The notes beneath the pieces are model-generated. The model was not told the origin of the DNA. It saw only the letters and a list, made by a program, of their open reading frames with translations, and made no database searches. Positions 31,660 to 44,100 of a stretch of 64,000 bases of DNA are shown here, piece after piece. Source of the stretch: Samsoniella hepiali (taxonomy: Eukaryota > Ascomycota > Sordariomycetes > Hypocreales > Cordycipitaceae). Where the stretch lies: positions 2,542,001-2,606,000 of the forward strand of contig LNDK02000024.1 in the NCBI GenBank assembly GCA_001455915.2, in the 5' to 3' direction. The position numbers were made by a program, and so were the translations under genes. The stretch's first letter is position 1. Every line of letters begins with the position of its first letter.

Positions 31660-34600
31660 ATGGCTCCCGGAATGACGGCTAGTGCGACCGTCACGGCGAG
31701 TGCACGCAGCTCTGTCGGCCCAACCAAACCCAAGCCAAAGGTCAACTCCAATGGCTACCACCCGGCTACCACCATTCCTCTCAGTGCCATGTCTAGTCCC
31801 GCCCTCGATCTTGCCTCTGTCGAACGCCGTGGCCAACCCACCGCTCCCCGAGAGCCCATCAAGAAGGCCACCAGACCCCACGGTATCTCCGATGCACCGA
31901 CCTACCGTCCGACGGCAGAAGAGTGGCGGGATCCTCTAGAATACGTCAAGAAAATCGGCCCCGAAGCTTCGCAGTATGGCATCTGCAAGATTATTCCCCC
32001 AGACTCTTGGAACCCAGAATTTGCCATCGACACAGAGGTAAGCATTCGTCTCGGTCGCAATTTACTCGGAGCGCCCCCTCGCAACCACCTTTGCCCTACT
32101 GACTAGGCCATAGAAATTCCATTTTCGAACCCGAAAACAGGAACTCAACTCGGTAGAAGGCAGTATGTATCCTCTTTATCTCACCAAACACGTGTTACAC
32201 CACACTCACAGTCCACTACAGGCACACGTGCAAACCTGACATACTTGGACGGTCTTTCCAAATTTCACAAGCAGCAGGGCAACAATCTGCACCGTCTACC
32301 ATACGTTGATAAGAAACCTCTGGACCTCTATCGCTTGAAAAAGGCTGTCGAGTCGAGGGGAGGCTTCGATAAAGTATGCAAGCTGAAAAAGTGGGCAGAG
32401 ATTGGCCGTGACTTGGGCTACAGTGGCAAGATCATGTCGTCCCTCTCCACGTCCCTCAAAAACTCATACCAGCGATGGCTGTGTCCATATGAAGAGTACC
32501 TCCGCATCGCCAAACCTGGTGTCCACCAGCAACTGGAGCAAGAATACGGCGGACCCTTGACACCCAGCCCCGCACAAACGCCCGTCAAGCGTTCTCAGGT
32601 CAATACACCCTCTGGCGCACACACCGAGTCCCCTGCTAGGCATGCTTCAGAGGCCCTGCAAAATGGTCTTAAGCGGGAAGCTGATCGTGACACCCCTATG
32701 ATGGATGCCCCCCCAGCTCCCACGTCTGGGGGTTCCGGATTTACGGCTGTCAACTCTGGCTTCACCAGCATTAACAGAGCCTCGAGCGATCGCAAGAGCT
32801 TTACGCCAGAAGTTGCCAGCACCCGGAATGCCACACCAGATGAGCACCCTGCGCTCAGTAGTGCCGCTCACGTCAAGAGAGGTATCAGCACAGACGGTGT
32901 GTCTGAGGATTCCAAAAAGGAAGCCGACAGCGATAATGAGGATGGAAAAAACCGTCGCAGCAAACGCCTCAGAAGGGACAATGTTCCTACCGTTGCCGGC
33001 TCACACATGACGCCATTCCGCCCATCTCTTCCCCGCATACCGCGGGAAGAAGACCTTGCACCCGGCGATGCTTGCGAAACCTGCGGCCAAGGCGAGGACG
33101 CTGGGCAATTGCTTGTCTGCGAGTCTTGCGATCACTCCTACCATGGTCTCTGCTTGGACCCCCCCGTTAAGCGCAAGCCAGACTCTGAATGGAACTGCCC
33201 CCGCTGCCTCGTTGGTGATGGCAATTTTGGCTTTGAAGAGGGCGGCTTGTACTCCCTCAAACAATTCCAGCAAAAGGCAAACGACTTCAAACAGGGCTAC
33301 TTTGAGAAGAAGATGCCATTCGACAGTGCCCTGAAATGCCATAGACCAGTCACTGAGGAAGACGTCGAAAACGAATTCTGGCGTCTGGTTGCTGATTTGG
33401 AAGAAACTGTCGAGGTCGAATACGGCGCCGACATTCACTGCACAACCCATGGCTCTGCCTTTCCCACGCTGGAAAAGAACCCTGGTAATCCTTATGCTGC
33501 GGATGGCTGGAATCTCAATGTGCTCCCGTTTGCCTCGGAGAGTTTATTCCGGCATATCAAGTCGGACATTTCTGGCATGACGGTTCCTTGGGTATATGTT
33601 GGCATGATATTTTCTACTTTCTGCTGGCACAATGAGGACCACTACGCCTATTCTGCCAACTACCAACATTTCGGTGCAACAAAGACGTGGTACGGTATAC
33701 CTGGTGATGACGCTGCAAAGTTTGAGGCTGCCATGCGAGAGGCTGTACCAGAACTCTTCGAAACCCAGCCCGACCTCCTCTTCCAGCTTGTCACCTTGCT
33801 TACCCCGGAGCAACTCACCAAGGCTGGTGTTCGTGTGTATGCCATCGACCAGCGCGCCGGCCAGATGGTCATCACCTTCCCCCAAGCGTACCATGCTGGC
33901 TTTAACCACGGCTTCAACTTCAACGAGGCTGTCAACTTTGCCCCGCCAGACTGGGAGTCATTTGGCATGGCCGGTGTGGAGAGGCTGCAAGCGTTCCGAC
34001 GACAGCCTTGCTTCTCTCACGACGAGCTCCTATGGACTGCTGCCGAAGGAGCGGCGTCGGTTGGCCTCACCATCTCCACCGCTAAATGGCTTGGACCCGC
34101 GCTCGATCGCATCCAAAAAAGAGAGTTGGCCGAGCGTGAGCAGTTTGTCAATCAACATCTCAAATCATCGGCTCACTCGTGTCAACACTTCAAGGAAGGA
34201 CACGGAGACTGCCCTCTTGCATTCAAGGTCGAGGATGAAGATGTTTTGGACGAAGACGAACAGTGCTGCAGCTACTGCAAAGCCTTTGCTTACCTCTCCA
34301 GATATAAATGCCACCATTCCGGCAAAGTTTTGTGCATTTCACATGCAGGCAGCCACCCCTGCTGCGATGAAAGCGCACAGGACAGGTACCTCGGCACTGG
34401 TCACACGTTGTACTATCGCAAATCGGCGCAGATGATGAAGGATGCTCACACCAAGGTCATTGAGAAAGCGGACACGCCTGAACAATGGGAAGAGAAGTAC
34501 GATAAACTCCTTGACGAGGAGGTGACTCCAGCGCTGAAAACTCTTCGAGGTCTCCTTCACGAAGGCGAACGCATTCCCTTCGATCTTCCGTCTCTTCCCA

Positions 34601-36843
34601 TTCTCAAAGAATACGTCGATCGATGCAACGAGTGGGTCGATGAGGCCACGAGCTACATTGTACGCAAGCAGCAAAATCGACGCAAAAACGAACGAGCCTG
34701 GCAGACTGGCACACGCAGATCTATCGGCAGCTCGCACCAGGATCAAAAAGAACGCGAATCTCGCAGCGTAGCCAACATTTACCGCCTGCTTGACGATGCC
34801 GAGCGCCTTGGCTTCGAATGCCCGGAGATTTTGCAGCTTCAAGAACGCGCCGCTTCCATCAAAGCATTCCAGGCCAATGCTGCACGAGCGCTGGAGACTG
34901 GCGCCAGCCTCGGCATGGAGGCAATAGAGGAGCTGCTCGAGGAAGGACGCACATTCAACGTAGATACCCCCGAGCTCGACCAACTCTCCAAGGTCCTAGA
35001 TCAAATGCGCTGGAACGAAAAGGCCCGCACCAGCCGGGGCTTGTTCTTGGCTCTCTCTGATGTTCAGGAGCTGATTGACGAAGGCAAGCGGCTGGAAATT
35101 CCGACCTACAATGACCACTTCAAATTTTACTGTGATCAAATCGTGGCCGGACGATCCTGGGAGGCCAAGGCCGGAGAATTGATAAAGGCCGAATTCGTCC
35201 ATTACCCACAACTTGAGGCACTGTCCAAGCAAGTGCAAGCTGGAGCTCTCCCCGTCTCCAAGGACACATTGGCTGCAGTCGACCAAATCCTGCACAAGCA
35301 ACGGGAGGCCCATCGCCAAATCCTCGACATTACTGAGCGCTGTCGCGAGAACGACTTTCGCAAGCGCCCAAAGTACAACGAGGTCGTGGAGGTGACCAAG
35401 AAGCTGGATGATCTGAACTCGAAACCAAATGGTACGTTGGACCTCGAAAATGAGCGGAAGCGCCACGAAGATTGGATGCGCAAGGGCAAGCGGCTTTTTG
35501 GAAAGTCCAACGCCCCACTTCATATTCTCAAGAGTCATCTTGAGTACGTGCTGGAACGTAACTTGGACTGCTTCGACACCAAGCACGATACTCCCCGCCT
35601 TCCTGCGGAGCCTGTGTCCCGAGAGCAGAGCCCCGATGAGGCCAAGACTTCCGAGGACAATCGCCACCGTCAAGTGTTTTGTATGTGCCGGAAGGTTGAG
35701 GCCGGCATGATGATTGAATGCGAGCTTTGCCACGAATGGTATCATTATAAGTGCTTGAAGATTGCGCGCGGCAAAGTTAAGGAGGATGACAAGTACACTT
35801 GTCCCATCTGCGACTATAGAATGAAGATCCCTAGAGATGCGGCCCGGCCCAAGCTTGAGGACCTAATTTCGCTCATCGAAGAAGTGCCGCTGCTACCGTT
35901 CCAGCCCGACGAGGAGGATGTTTTGCAGCGCATTATTTCAAATGCGCAAAATTTCCGCGACTATATCGCACGGTACTGCAACTCTCTTGTTTCAACGGAA
36001 GCTGAGGCTGAGACGCAACGATTCTACTTGCGCAAGCTTGAGGGTGCTGAAGTACTACTCACTCACGAGACCAACTTCCTCCGCCAGGAGCTCCATAAGT
36101 GGTACCCAGTTGCCCCAGAGGCGCCACCTATTCTCCAGGTATCTCTTAGCACCCGAAAGCCGCGGCCCACGAAACTGCAGAAGATGCTGGTGGAATACGG
36201 CGTCGATAATCCTGATGATTTGCCAGAGCATGCCAAAGGCAAAGCCAATAGCCTGCGACGCAAGGCTGCCAATGCCGAGGCCGCCGCCGCCGCAGCGCAA
36301 TCAGGACATGGTCCCTTTCAGTCGTCGTCGAACGCTGGCTATGGCGGATCAGGCTATTATGGACAGGATGGGCAGGGCGACTCAGACAAGCGCGAACACT
36401 CAGACTCGGAAGGCTATGATGATTCCATGATGGATCAGCGTCAAGACAAGTCCATGTCCGAGGGCCAAGACAAGACACCAGGCGATGATGGCCCCCGACC
36501 TCTTGACGAAGCCATTGAGGATCTTGATATCCACACGGACGAGGGCAAGGGCAAGGCGCTCGAAATTTTAGGGCGAACCGAGGACGGCAAAACGCAGGCT
36601 GAGAAGATTTGGGGCGCTGATGTCTGGACAAAGAGCGCGCTGCGAGATGCGGACGTGATGACCTCGAAGCAGGCGGAAAAGCGCAGCGAGAGCAAGACGG
36701 AGAAGATGCTCACGGACGAGACTAACGAAAGGCGAGGCGAAGAAAAGTCCAAAGAAGCGAAGGATGGGGAAGATACCATGATGACTACCGAGTCCCTAGA
36801 TGATGAACGCAATGGGCTGGACGCAATGATAGATGGAGAGTAG
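31660..36843 (+). CDS. kdmB: KDM5/JARID1-type histone H3K4 demethylase
   Basis: Exons are 31660-32037, 32114-32162 (49 nt) and 32222-36843 (1682 aa). Domains in order: JmjN (aa 85-140, YRPTAEEWRDPLEYV); ARID (150-240, KKAVESRGGFDKVCKLKKW); PHD1 (426-473, CETCGQ..CESC..H..C..CPRC); JmjC (580-720); C5HC2 zinc finger (about 824-860); PLU-1-like helical region; and PHD2 (1296-1345, CMCRKVEAGMMIECELCHEW). A low-complexity acidic tail ends the chain. The iron ligands are present as His-x-Glu in CWHNEDHYAY (about aa 611) and His in AYHAGFNHGF (about 698), and the 2-oxoglutarate region KTWYGIPG is intact. So it should remove methyl groups from H3 lysine 4 in chromatin. The symbol follows Aspergillus KdmB. 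The 49 nt exon carries the last JmjN codons and is well supported by phase. Confidence 0.95.
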
Positions 36844-37577
36844 GCGCTACGTGGGCACTGTAACAGAAAAGGCGTTTGGTTTTGTTTCATTATTCTTTTG
36901 GTGAGTATTTTTCTTGCTGGCGGAGTTGAAGAGAGCGGATGTACGAGTATAATGGTGTGGGGAGTTACAAGGCACCAATTGAATGAACATGGGACTTTTC
37001 GGCGCAACGGTACGAGTGCGCCAATGTTGCTTTCCCAATAGCGGGGCTTACTTTGAGATTGTTTTTGTTTTTGTTTTATTATTATTATTCTTTACTTGTG
37101 CAAGATTAGTTGCTTTGCTAGAATGAGACGAGGGCAATGGAAGCGGATGGCTGTTTGGCCTAGTATTTGTACGAATTGTGCATTAGATGCTGTGTATTGA
37201 ATTGTGTAATGGCTATGTAAAGCTGGCCATGAATCGTGTGAATGTAACCGAGACGTGGTACCATTCGCCCAGGGCGTTGAGCCCGCCGTAGTCTTTTGTG
37301 TGTAAATAGAAGAGAGATGATTGCTCTTGCGAGTATATGTTGAAGTGTAGATGAGGCTGTTGTTGAATATCCAACCCCGAGTATATAATATCGAATATGA
37401 TTCCGCTCGCATGTAAAAACAAACCGCCGATGAACGCCTAGTATGAATGTTGAAGTTGTCATGATTATGATTTCCTTGGCTCGTTGCCTTTTTTTGCTTC
37501 CCCCGGAGGGGGCCTTTTCCCTCTTTGTTCGGTAGGTGCGGGGTACCGAGTCCCCCCCTCCTTTTTTTCCCCTCCCT
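36844..37577. other. Convergent intergenic region
   Basis: About 730 bp between the 3' ends of the demethylase and GTP cyclohydrolase genes. It contains TTTTGTTTTTG and ATT repeats at about 37060-37095, consistent with 3' untranslated and terminator sequence. No gene is seen. Confidence 0.45.
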
Positions 37578-38676
37578 TTATCTGTTGATGCCGACGAGGG
37601 AGAGAAACTCGTTGCGGGTCTTGGACTTGCGCTCGAAGCAGCCGAGGACGCAGGACGTAATGGTCGAGGTGGCGGTCTGCTCGACGCCGCGCATGACCAT
37701 GCAGAGGTGGGAGGACTCCATGACGACGGCGACGCCCTGGGGCTTGAGGATGTCCATGACGGCGTTGGCGACCTCCTTGGTGAGGCGCTCCTGGACCTGC
37801 AGGCGGCGGGCGTACATTTGGGCGATGCGGGGGAGCTTGGAGAGGCCGATGACGGTGTTGCGGGGGATGTAGCCGATGTGCATCTATGGTCGGCAAGTGT
37901 TAGCTATATGACGTAGTTGTGCGAGCGATGCGCGAGCAAGCTTTTGTATCAGCACGGCCCCGCGTCGAGCGAAGCGAGGAAAACAAAACTGACTTTTCCG
38001 GTAAAGGGGACGAGGTGGTGCTCGCAGAGGGAGTGAATCTCGATATCCTTGACGACAATCATTTCGTTGTGGCCCTCGTTGAAGAGGGCGTTGTTGACGA
38101 GGTCGTCGACGTTGACCTGGTAGCCCTTTGTGAAGAAGAGCATGGCCTTGGCGTAGCGCGAGGGCGTGTCGAGGAGGCCCTCGCGGTCCGGATCCTCGCC
38201 GACGCACTCGAGGAGGGTGCGGACGGCGGCGCGCATCTTTTCGAGGCGGGCGGCGGCCTGTTCGGGGGTTTCCTGGAGTCGGGCGCGTGTTCCTTTGGCT
38301 GTGTGTGCGCACGAAGCGATTAGCATAAACAAAGAACAGTTACTGGAGAAGACAAGAAGGGGGAAGGGGCATTACCGGTTCGGCTCAGGCCGTCGTGGTC
38401 GACGACGGGCGTGGGCTGGCGGACGGCGACGGCGTGCGCCGAGTCGCGCGGGTCGCGGGCGGCCTTGGAGGTGGAATTGCGGCGGTGGCCATTAGCGAGG
38501 AGGGCTTTCGCGGCAAAGGGCTTCTTGGGTTGTTGCTCGTCTTCGTTGGCGCCGTTGCTGGGTTTGTTCTTGGAGGAGCGCTTGCGCTTGCGCGACGAGT
38601 TGTCGCTTGAAGAGGACGAGGAGGAGCCGGCGACGGAGGCCGTGTCCTTGGGGTGGTGTTTCGGGGCGGCGGGCAT
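37578..38676 (-). CDS. FOL2: GTP cyclohydrolase I
   Basis: Exons are 38676-38376, 38298-37994 and 37883-37578 (303 aa); introns are 77 and 110 nt. The enzyme converts GTP to 7,8-dihydroneopterin triphosphate, the first step of folate (and tetrahydrobiopterin) synthesis, as a cytosolic decamer. Zinc ligands are visible in SLCEHHLVPF (exon 2) and TSCVLGCF (exon 3), and the active-site region MHIGYIPRNTVIGLSKL starts exon 3. The helical part EDPDREGLLDTPSRYAKAM is typical. Residues 1-100 are a poorly conserved extension rich in Ser and basic residues (SRKRKRSSKNK). The second donor is GTCAGT, a less common but valid site needed to join GK to MHIG in phase. Confidence 0.95.
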
Positions 38677-39521
38677 GACTGCGGGGCGTGTTGGTGGAGG
38701 GGGGGTGTGGTGTGGTATGTGTCAAAGAAAGGCGCTCTGCACCAGCAGGATCGCGAATGGGATGAGGCAATGCAGGAAGAACAGATGGAGGGCCGACTCG
38801 AGTGAAGGCGGCTTGTTCGGGTGAAGAAAAGAGCGCAATGGTTTGGTTTTTTGATGGAGAAGGGAGAAAGGATGAATATTGCGAGCCCGGTTAACAAAGG
38901 AAAAAAAAAAAAAGAGGGACAGACGGCTTTGGGGTTCGTTCGGTTCGCGACATCGGCTTGACAGGGCCTGCTCCGGCCGTCCCCACCAGTCAGTGGTGGC
39001 GTACAGTGGGGTGACATAGATTCTGTCCGGTCTGGCACGTCTGAGCAGTGTGCAAACGTACTGGACTTTTGTCAGAGCCACGGAAGTGGTGTCTCCATTC
39101 TATGAGGTAATCGGCTTTTCAGGGGTCTGGCGGAGGCTCAGCTGCCTACAGGGGCCCGGGGCAGATGATGTACAGCGTGCCAAGGTCACTGGAGCAGACG
39201 CGCTAGGCCCCAGCAGACGACCGTTGTTTCAGTGGGCTGAGCTGTGATGGTGCGCTCTCTGTTAGTACTCAGAACAGAGTCTTCCATCCCCAACACACAA
39301 CGTGGCCAAATAGCCGCCTTGCTGGTTCTGTACCTAGACCGACTGCTCCGCCGTCGTTACCTAATCAAGACGCGGCATCGGGGTCAAATCACAACATGAC
39401 GATGGAGACGGTGGTTGGCATAACATATTGTCCATGTTTCTCTAAAGTATACACTACATTGTGAGATAACCACGCCCTATGCTAATCTATTCTATATAGT
39501 CTAGAGCCCCTACTGCTCCTT
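38677..39521. other. Spacer between GTP cyclohydrolase and repeat-protein genes
   Basis: About 845 bp, both neighbours on the minus strand. The first 300 bp upstream of 38676 is pyrimidine-rich on the minus strand and must contain the GTP cyclohydrolase promoter and leader. The frame at 38385-39038 is a composition shadow. Nothing else is recognised. Confidence 0.4.
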
Positions 39522-41058
39522 TCAGTAGATTGTCTTGGGGCAGCTGGGTTTGGGGCACTATGTGACTCGATGCGTTAGTTCTCGGGAAGATTTCCGACCA
39601 TTGTTGTTAACGTGGAGAAGAGAGGAGAGAGAGAGAAAAATGAAAAAAAGGACATACGCAGTCAGGATACGGCAGGCTGTTATCCTGCGGAAGCTCCACG
39701 CACCCAGATCCGGGTGGGATGGCGAATTTCGGGCAGGTCTTGTACACCCAGCTGTACGGCTCGGGGCCCGGCACCCGGCTGAAGCAGCTGTCGACGCTCC
39801 GCTCCTTGTAGGTCGACGGGCGAGGGCTCGGCGCCGCGTAGGACGGGCGGGTGGTGCTCGACGTTGTGTAGGACGGGCGGACACTCGACGTCGAGGACGG
39901 GCGGACGCTTGACGTCGAGGAAGACGGGCGGGTGCTCGACGTTGTGTAGGACTGGCGGACGCTCGGCGTCGAGAAAGTCGGCGCCGAGTAAGACGGGCGG
40001 GTGCTTGACGTCGAGGAAGACGGCGCCTGGTAAGTCGAGGTCGAGGAGGATGGGCGCACGCTCGATGTCGAGGAGGATGGGCGCACGCTCGATGTCGAGG
40101 AGGACGGCGCCTGGTAAGTCGAAGACGGCGCCTGGTAAGTCGAAGACAGCGCCTGGTAAGTCGAAGACGGCGCCTGGTAAGTCGAAGACGGCGCCTGGTA
40201 AGTCGAAGACAGCGCCTGGTAAGTCGAAGACGGCGCCTGGTAAGTCGAGGTTGAGGAGGACGGGCGGACGTTCGATGTCGAGGAAGACGGCGCCTGGTAA
40301 GTCGAGGTTGAGGAGGACGGGCGGACGCTCGATGTCGAGGAAGACGGCGCCTGGTAAGTCGACGTCGAGGAGGACGGGCGGACACTTGAGGTCGAGGAGG
40401 ACGGCGCCTGGTAAGACGGCGCCTGATAAGACGACGTGGAGGAGGACGGGTGGACACTCGACGTCGAGGAGGACGGCGCTGCGTAGGACGGGCGGGTGCT
40501 TGACGTCGCCGACGAGGACGGGCGGGCGCTTGACGTCGAAGAGGACGAGACGCTCACCGACGAGTAGGATGGCGCCGAGGAGGCCGGGCGGGCGCTTGAC
40601 GTCGAGGAAGACGGCGCCTGGTAAGACGGCGCCTGGTAAGACGACGCTGAGGAGGACGGGCGGACACTCGACGTCGAGGAGGACGGCGCCGCGTAGGCCG
40701 GGCGGGTGCTCGACGCCGAGGAGGCCGGGCGGACGCTTGACGTCGAAGAGGACGAGACGCTCACCGACGAGTAGGACGGTGCCGCGTAGGCCGGGCGGGT
40801 GCTTGACGTCGAGGAGGACGGGCGGGCGCTTGACGTCGAAGATGACGGCGCCTGGTAAGACGACGCCGAGGAGGCCGGGCGGACGCTTGACGTCGAAGAG
40901 GACGAGACGCTCACCGACGAGTAGGACGGCGCCGCGTAGGACGGGCGGGTGCTTGACGTCGAGGAGGACGAGCTGACGCTCGGCGGCGTGTAGTAGCCCC
41001 GGGGGACGCCGGCGAGCGCGGTCGCGCCAAAAGCGACGATGGCGGCGGCAAACTTCAT
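39522..41058 (-). CDS. Secreted Ser/Tyr/Pro-rich repeat protein
   Basis: Exons are 41058-39658 and 39557-39522 around a 100 nt intron with donor GTATGT, branch AACTAAC and acceptor ATAG, giving 478 aa. Signal peptide: MKFAAAIVAFGATALA. The mature chain starts VPRGYYTPPSVSSSSS and is almost wholly low-complexity: SSSTSSVRPSSS-type blocks, YAAPSYSSVSVSSSS blocks and a perfect-register heptapeptide array (APSSTYQ). The C-terminal 60 residues form a conserved-looking cysteine module (DSCFSRVPGPEPYSWVYKTC, GSGCVELPQ, YPDCCPKPSCPKTIY). The tiny second exon adds the last cysteines. The layout suggests a highly O-glycosylated wall or adhesin-like protein with a folded C-terminus. No known domain is recognised. 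Confidence 0.85.
40103..40249 (-). repeat. Seven 21-nt tandem repeats coding a heptapeptide
   Basis: Seven consecutive 21 bp units (plus-strand form GACGGCGCCTGGTAAGTCGA plus one base) run without interruption. On the coding strand each gives a seven-residue unit containing STYQA-P/L-S. Units 3 and 6 share a GACAGC variant that changes Pro to Leu, which points to a higher-order 63 bp period. Confidence 0.93.
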
Positions 41059-41167
41059 CTTTGTTGGAGCTGGCTGAGCTGCTGTTGTAACGAATGACTA
41101 GATGTGCTGGGAAAAGGTTGCTGTCGAGAGTGTCTTTTCTGTTTTCTGGCGGGAGATGCCCTCTACT

Positions 41168-41175
41168 ACTTATAC
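41168..41175 (-). promoter_or_regulatory. TATA-like box of repeat-protein gene
   Basis: The minus strand reads TATAAGTA about 110 bp upstream of the start codon at 41058. A 20-base homopolymer (G on this strand, 41199-41180) ends only a few bases upstream of it, so core promoter spacing would vary with run length. Confidence 0.5.
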
Positions 41176-41179
41176 CCTT

Positions 41180-41199
41180 CCCCCCCCCCCCCCCCCCCC
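41180..41199. repeat. Poly-C tract of 20 bases
   Basis: A pure C run on the plus strand, directly upstream of the TATA-like element of the repeat-protein gene. Homopolymers of this length are prone to slippage and to sequencing error. Confidence 0.9.
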
Positions 41200-44100
41200 T
41201 CGAGCTGTCTGTCATCCTGGTCCGTGTTTTGGCGAGACTAAACACGCACACATACATGAGCCTTTTGCATGTCGTTGGGCAACTTGCATGCAAGACATGG
41301 GGGGGGGGGGCAACTAACGCCAAACGGTCTGTGCAGCCATCACCACCCAGCGACCGCCCGCGCTAGCATCGAGCCAACAGCCCATCGAACAATCCCTGGT
41401 ATTATGTCGCCGGACCCGGGAAGTCAAAGTGTCTGTGATGGGATGAGCAGCAAGCCCAGCCCTCTGTTTCGGTCGTCGGCTCCCCCGTGCGCCCTCACAC
41501 GCTTGCCCGTTCGTGACCCCCCCCACGTCGAGTATACCCGTGTCTCAGCCGGACCAAAAGAGCACGTTTTTTTTGTTTTATTCATGGTTCTATTTCCGTC
41601 GTGCGGGCGCGCAGGACAACTCCCAATACCTACCAACTGCCTACCTCTACTGCGTAGTTACCTGTACCTCGACCAACTCGGCTCATCGGCGCCCCAGAGG
41701 TACACCTTTTTGGGGAGGTTTTTCGGCTTGGTAAATCGGCGCTCGGTCTACAATTTTTTCGCGCAAAAAAACTAGACTTATTAAAGTGAACCCTCGGGTC
41801 GGGCAGTCGATTGAGGCGAGCCAGTCTGAGAGCCCGCGTTTCTGCGGCGTGGCCGTAATGGATACTTGAAATTATGATAGAAGAATGGGAAATAAGACGT
41901 GTGCTTATTCATAATATATTGCCGCATTTAAAAGGATAGCTCTGCATAGTGCAGCCCGTTTGCTGAAAAATGCGGCAACGGTACTGTAGTATTTGCCACA
42001 TTAAAATGCAAACATGCATTATGCAAAGGTCCGCATCCTGCAGCCAGCCTCAATAGCGGTGTCACTACTGAACGTTGGCGGCTTGGATACGTATGTGTGC
42101 GGGTATTTCATTGTACGGGATGTTGTAGCTTCCTATGCCGCACCAAGACAATAAAACAGAATCTGGTCAGAGCAAAATGCTGATCGACTTCTGCATTAGT
42201 GCGTGGCTTGTATCTTGTGAACACCTGTCCTGGCAAGACCGAAACAGTCAGCCCATTCAGTCTCTGGCTGCATGTGCTGAAAAGTGAATGATGGCTGACA
42301 ACTATTGAGTCTATACAGTCCAAGTCGGTGCTGCCTACCCTTCTAGATCGATAGGTCTTGTCGTGAGGTGCCGCTTGGAGACTTGGACCCCAGATGTTCT
42401 ACGCCACAACATCAGGACCTGAGCGGTACAGGGAGCTGGAACGTGTTCGTTGCCTGACTGCAACATGCCAATGTTTTACAGCAAGGGAGCCGCGCGACAG
42501 TGCATAAGTGATGAGCTGTGCAGCGGTTCTGCTCGACCCGCGATTGGGGGACACCTTTGCTAAGCCTTATTCAACGACACACAGAAAGTCCTGCATGAAA
42601 CAATTATTGTATACATGTTTGCTACATTTTCAACTTGGGCATAATTTCCAAGAATACAACCAAGGAAATAAAATATTCACAAACGAATTATGCGCGTACT
42701 GACTGCAGAGAGCGCCCACCCATCCTTGTTGGCCCGTTGTAATGAGCCAGCCAACACGGCAATCAGTACGATGTCCAAAAATCTGCAAACCAATAGACGC
42801 CAGCACCCTCTCTCCAAACCCACTTGCTTACCGCGCCCGCACATCGGATGGCTTGACTAGGACAGTGGAGGTTCGGGCACGGGTCGCCGAATCCGCTCGC
42901 GCGGTGGTTTTTGAGACACCTTGCCATGTAAAATTAGCATGAACCCCTTGAAATCGGCCGTTGCACTCTGCTTTTCCCTTTTTCATTTCTTGTTACCTGA
43001 AACATGTCCAGAAGACGGTATACCGGCGCAGATACTGGTCGTCCACGCCCATGTAGGGGATAAAGGTGTTGCACCAGATGGCAATGGTGGTGACGCATCC
43101 TGCCCTTGCAGCGCTGCAGTTAGCGTCTCGTAAACAAGGTGTTTGGTTTTGTCTTATTACTTGCTCTCGCAAATGGGGCATATGGAAGGACGCGGCATGA
43201 GGAGGCATTGTGGTCAAATCGGGGCCAAGAGAAGGTGGGATGCGCAATAGGCATCACGACGAAAGACGACAAAGTGCGCAAGTGCAACGAGTTTGAAGCT
43301 CATTCTATACGAGCAAAGAAAAGAACGTTTTCTTGCATCATGGTGAATCACAGCCGAAGCAAATATTCATGTCGCTCAGAGCGAGACGACACACAAGGCG
43401 GCAATGACGTGTTACTCCAGATGCTGTCCGCGGCCATGAATAGCTATTCACGATTTTGGCAGGCACCCGGATTGCGTTGCTTGCAATCTACCAGCGTTCT
43501 GGCCGTTGGTAGAAGCTGATTATCCCGTCTGGTAGCTAGCTTGTCGCAAGTACTCGTGACGTCGTTGTAGACGAGCAGGGTCGGCTCCAGTGGCAAGTTG
43601 GGACAGGAAGACGCCCCGTTGCGTCCAAGGAACTGCTGTGCCAAAATCCGACAGAGACAGAACCTAAGATAATGTCCATCACACAGCGTACTGCTGGCTA
43701 GTGTAACCATAGCCTCTCTACTATAATAGCAGAGGCAGCTGAGGAGTGCGGTTCAAAACTAGTATCGCGGGCCTTGGCTGGAATTTCATGGCCAAGCTAG
43801 GAATCCACGATGAGCAAAGTTGGCTTCGAATTCTGTACAGGCAGAGACGCGATATCGCGTACGTGGCTCTGTTCTTCCAAGCCACGCCGCAATGTGTGTG
43901 GCACCTGTACAACATGGTGTCGCGAACAAATGTGAGGCGACCTCGCCGCGGTGGGACAGATGACCACTTGATAGTCGCTTATGACCCGACTACCCTATAT
44001 CAAGAAGTAATCAAGAGCGCACTCGTTTATTCTTTTCTCGACTCAGGAAAGAACTTGACGGTTTTGGAAAAGAAACGCTAATAAGTTTACTATGAGAAAC

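Noticed and set aside
39680..41323. Long frames overlapping the repeat-protein gene (547 codons in another minus frame, 370 codons on the plus strand at 39864-40976)
   Set aside because: The repeat units contain no stop codons in these phases, so the frames stay open by composition; they lack a signal peptide, splice logic and family resemblance, while the 41058 frame has all of these.
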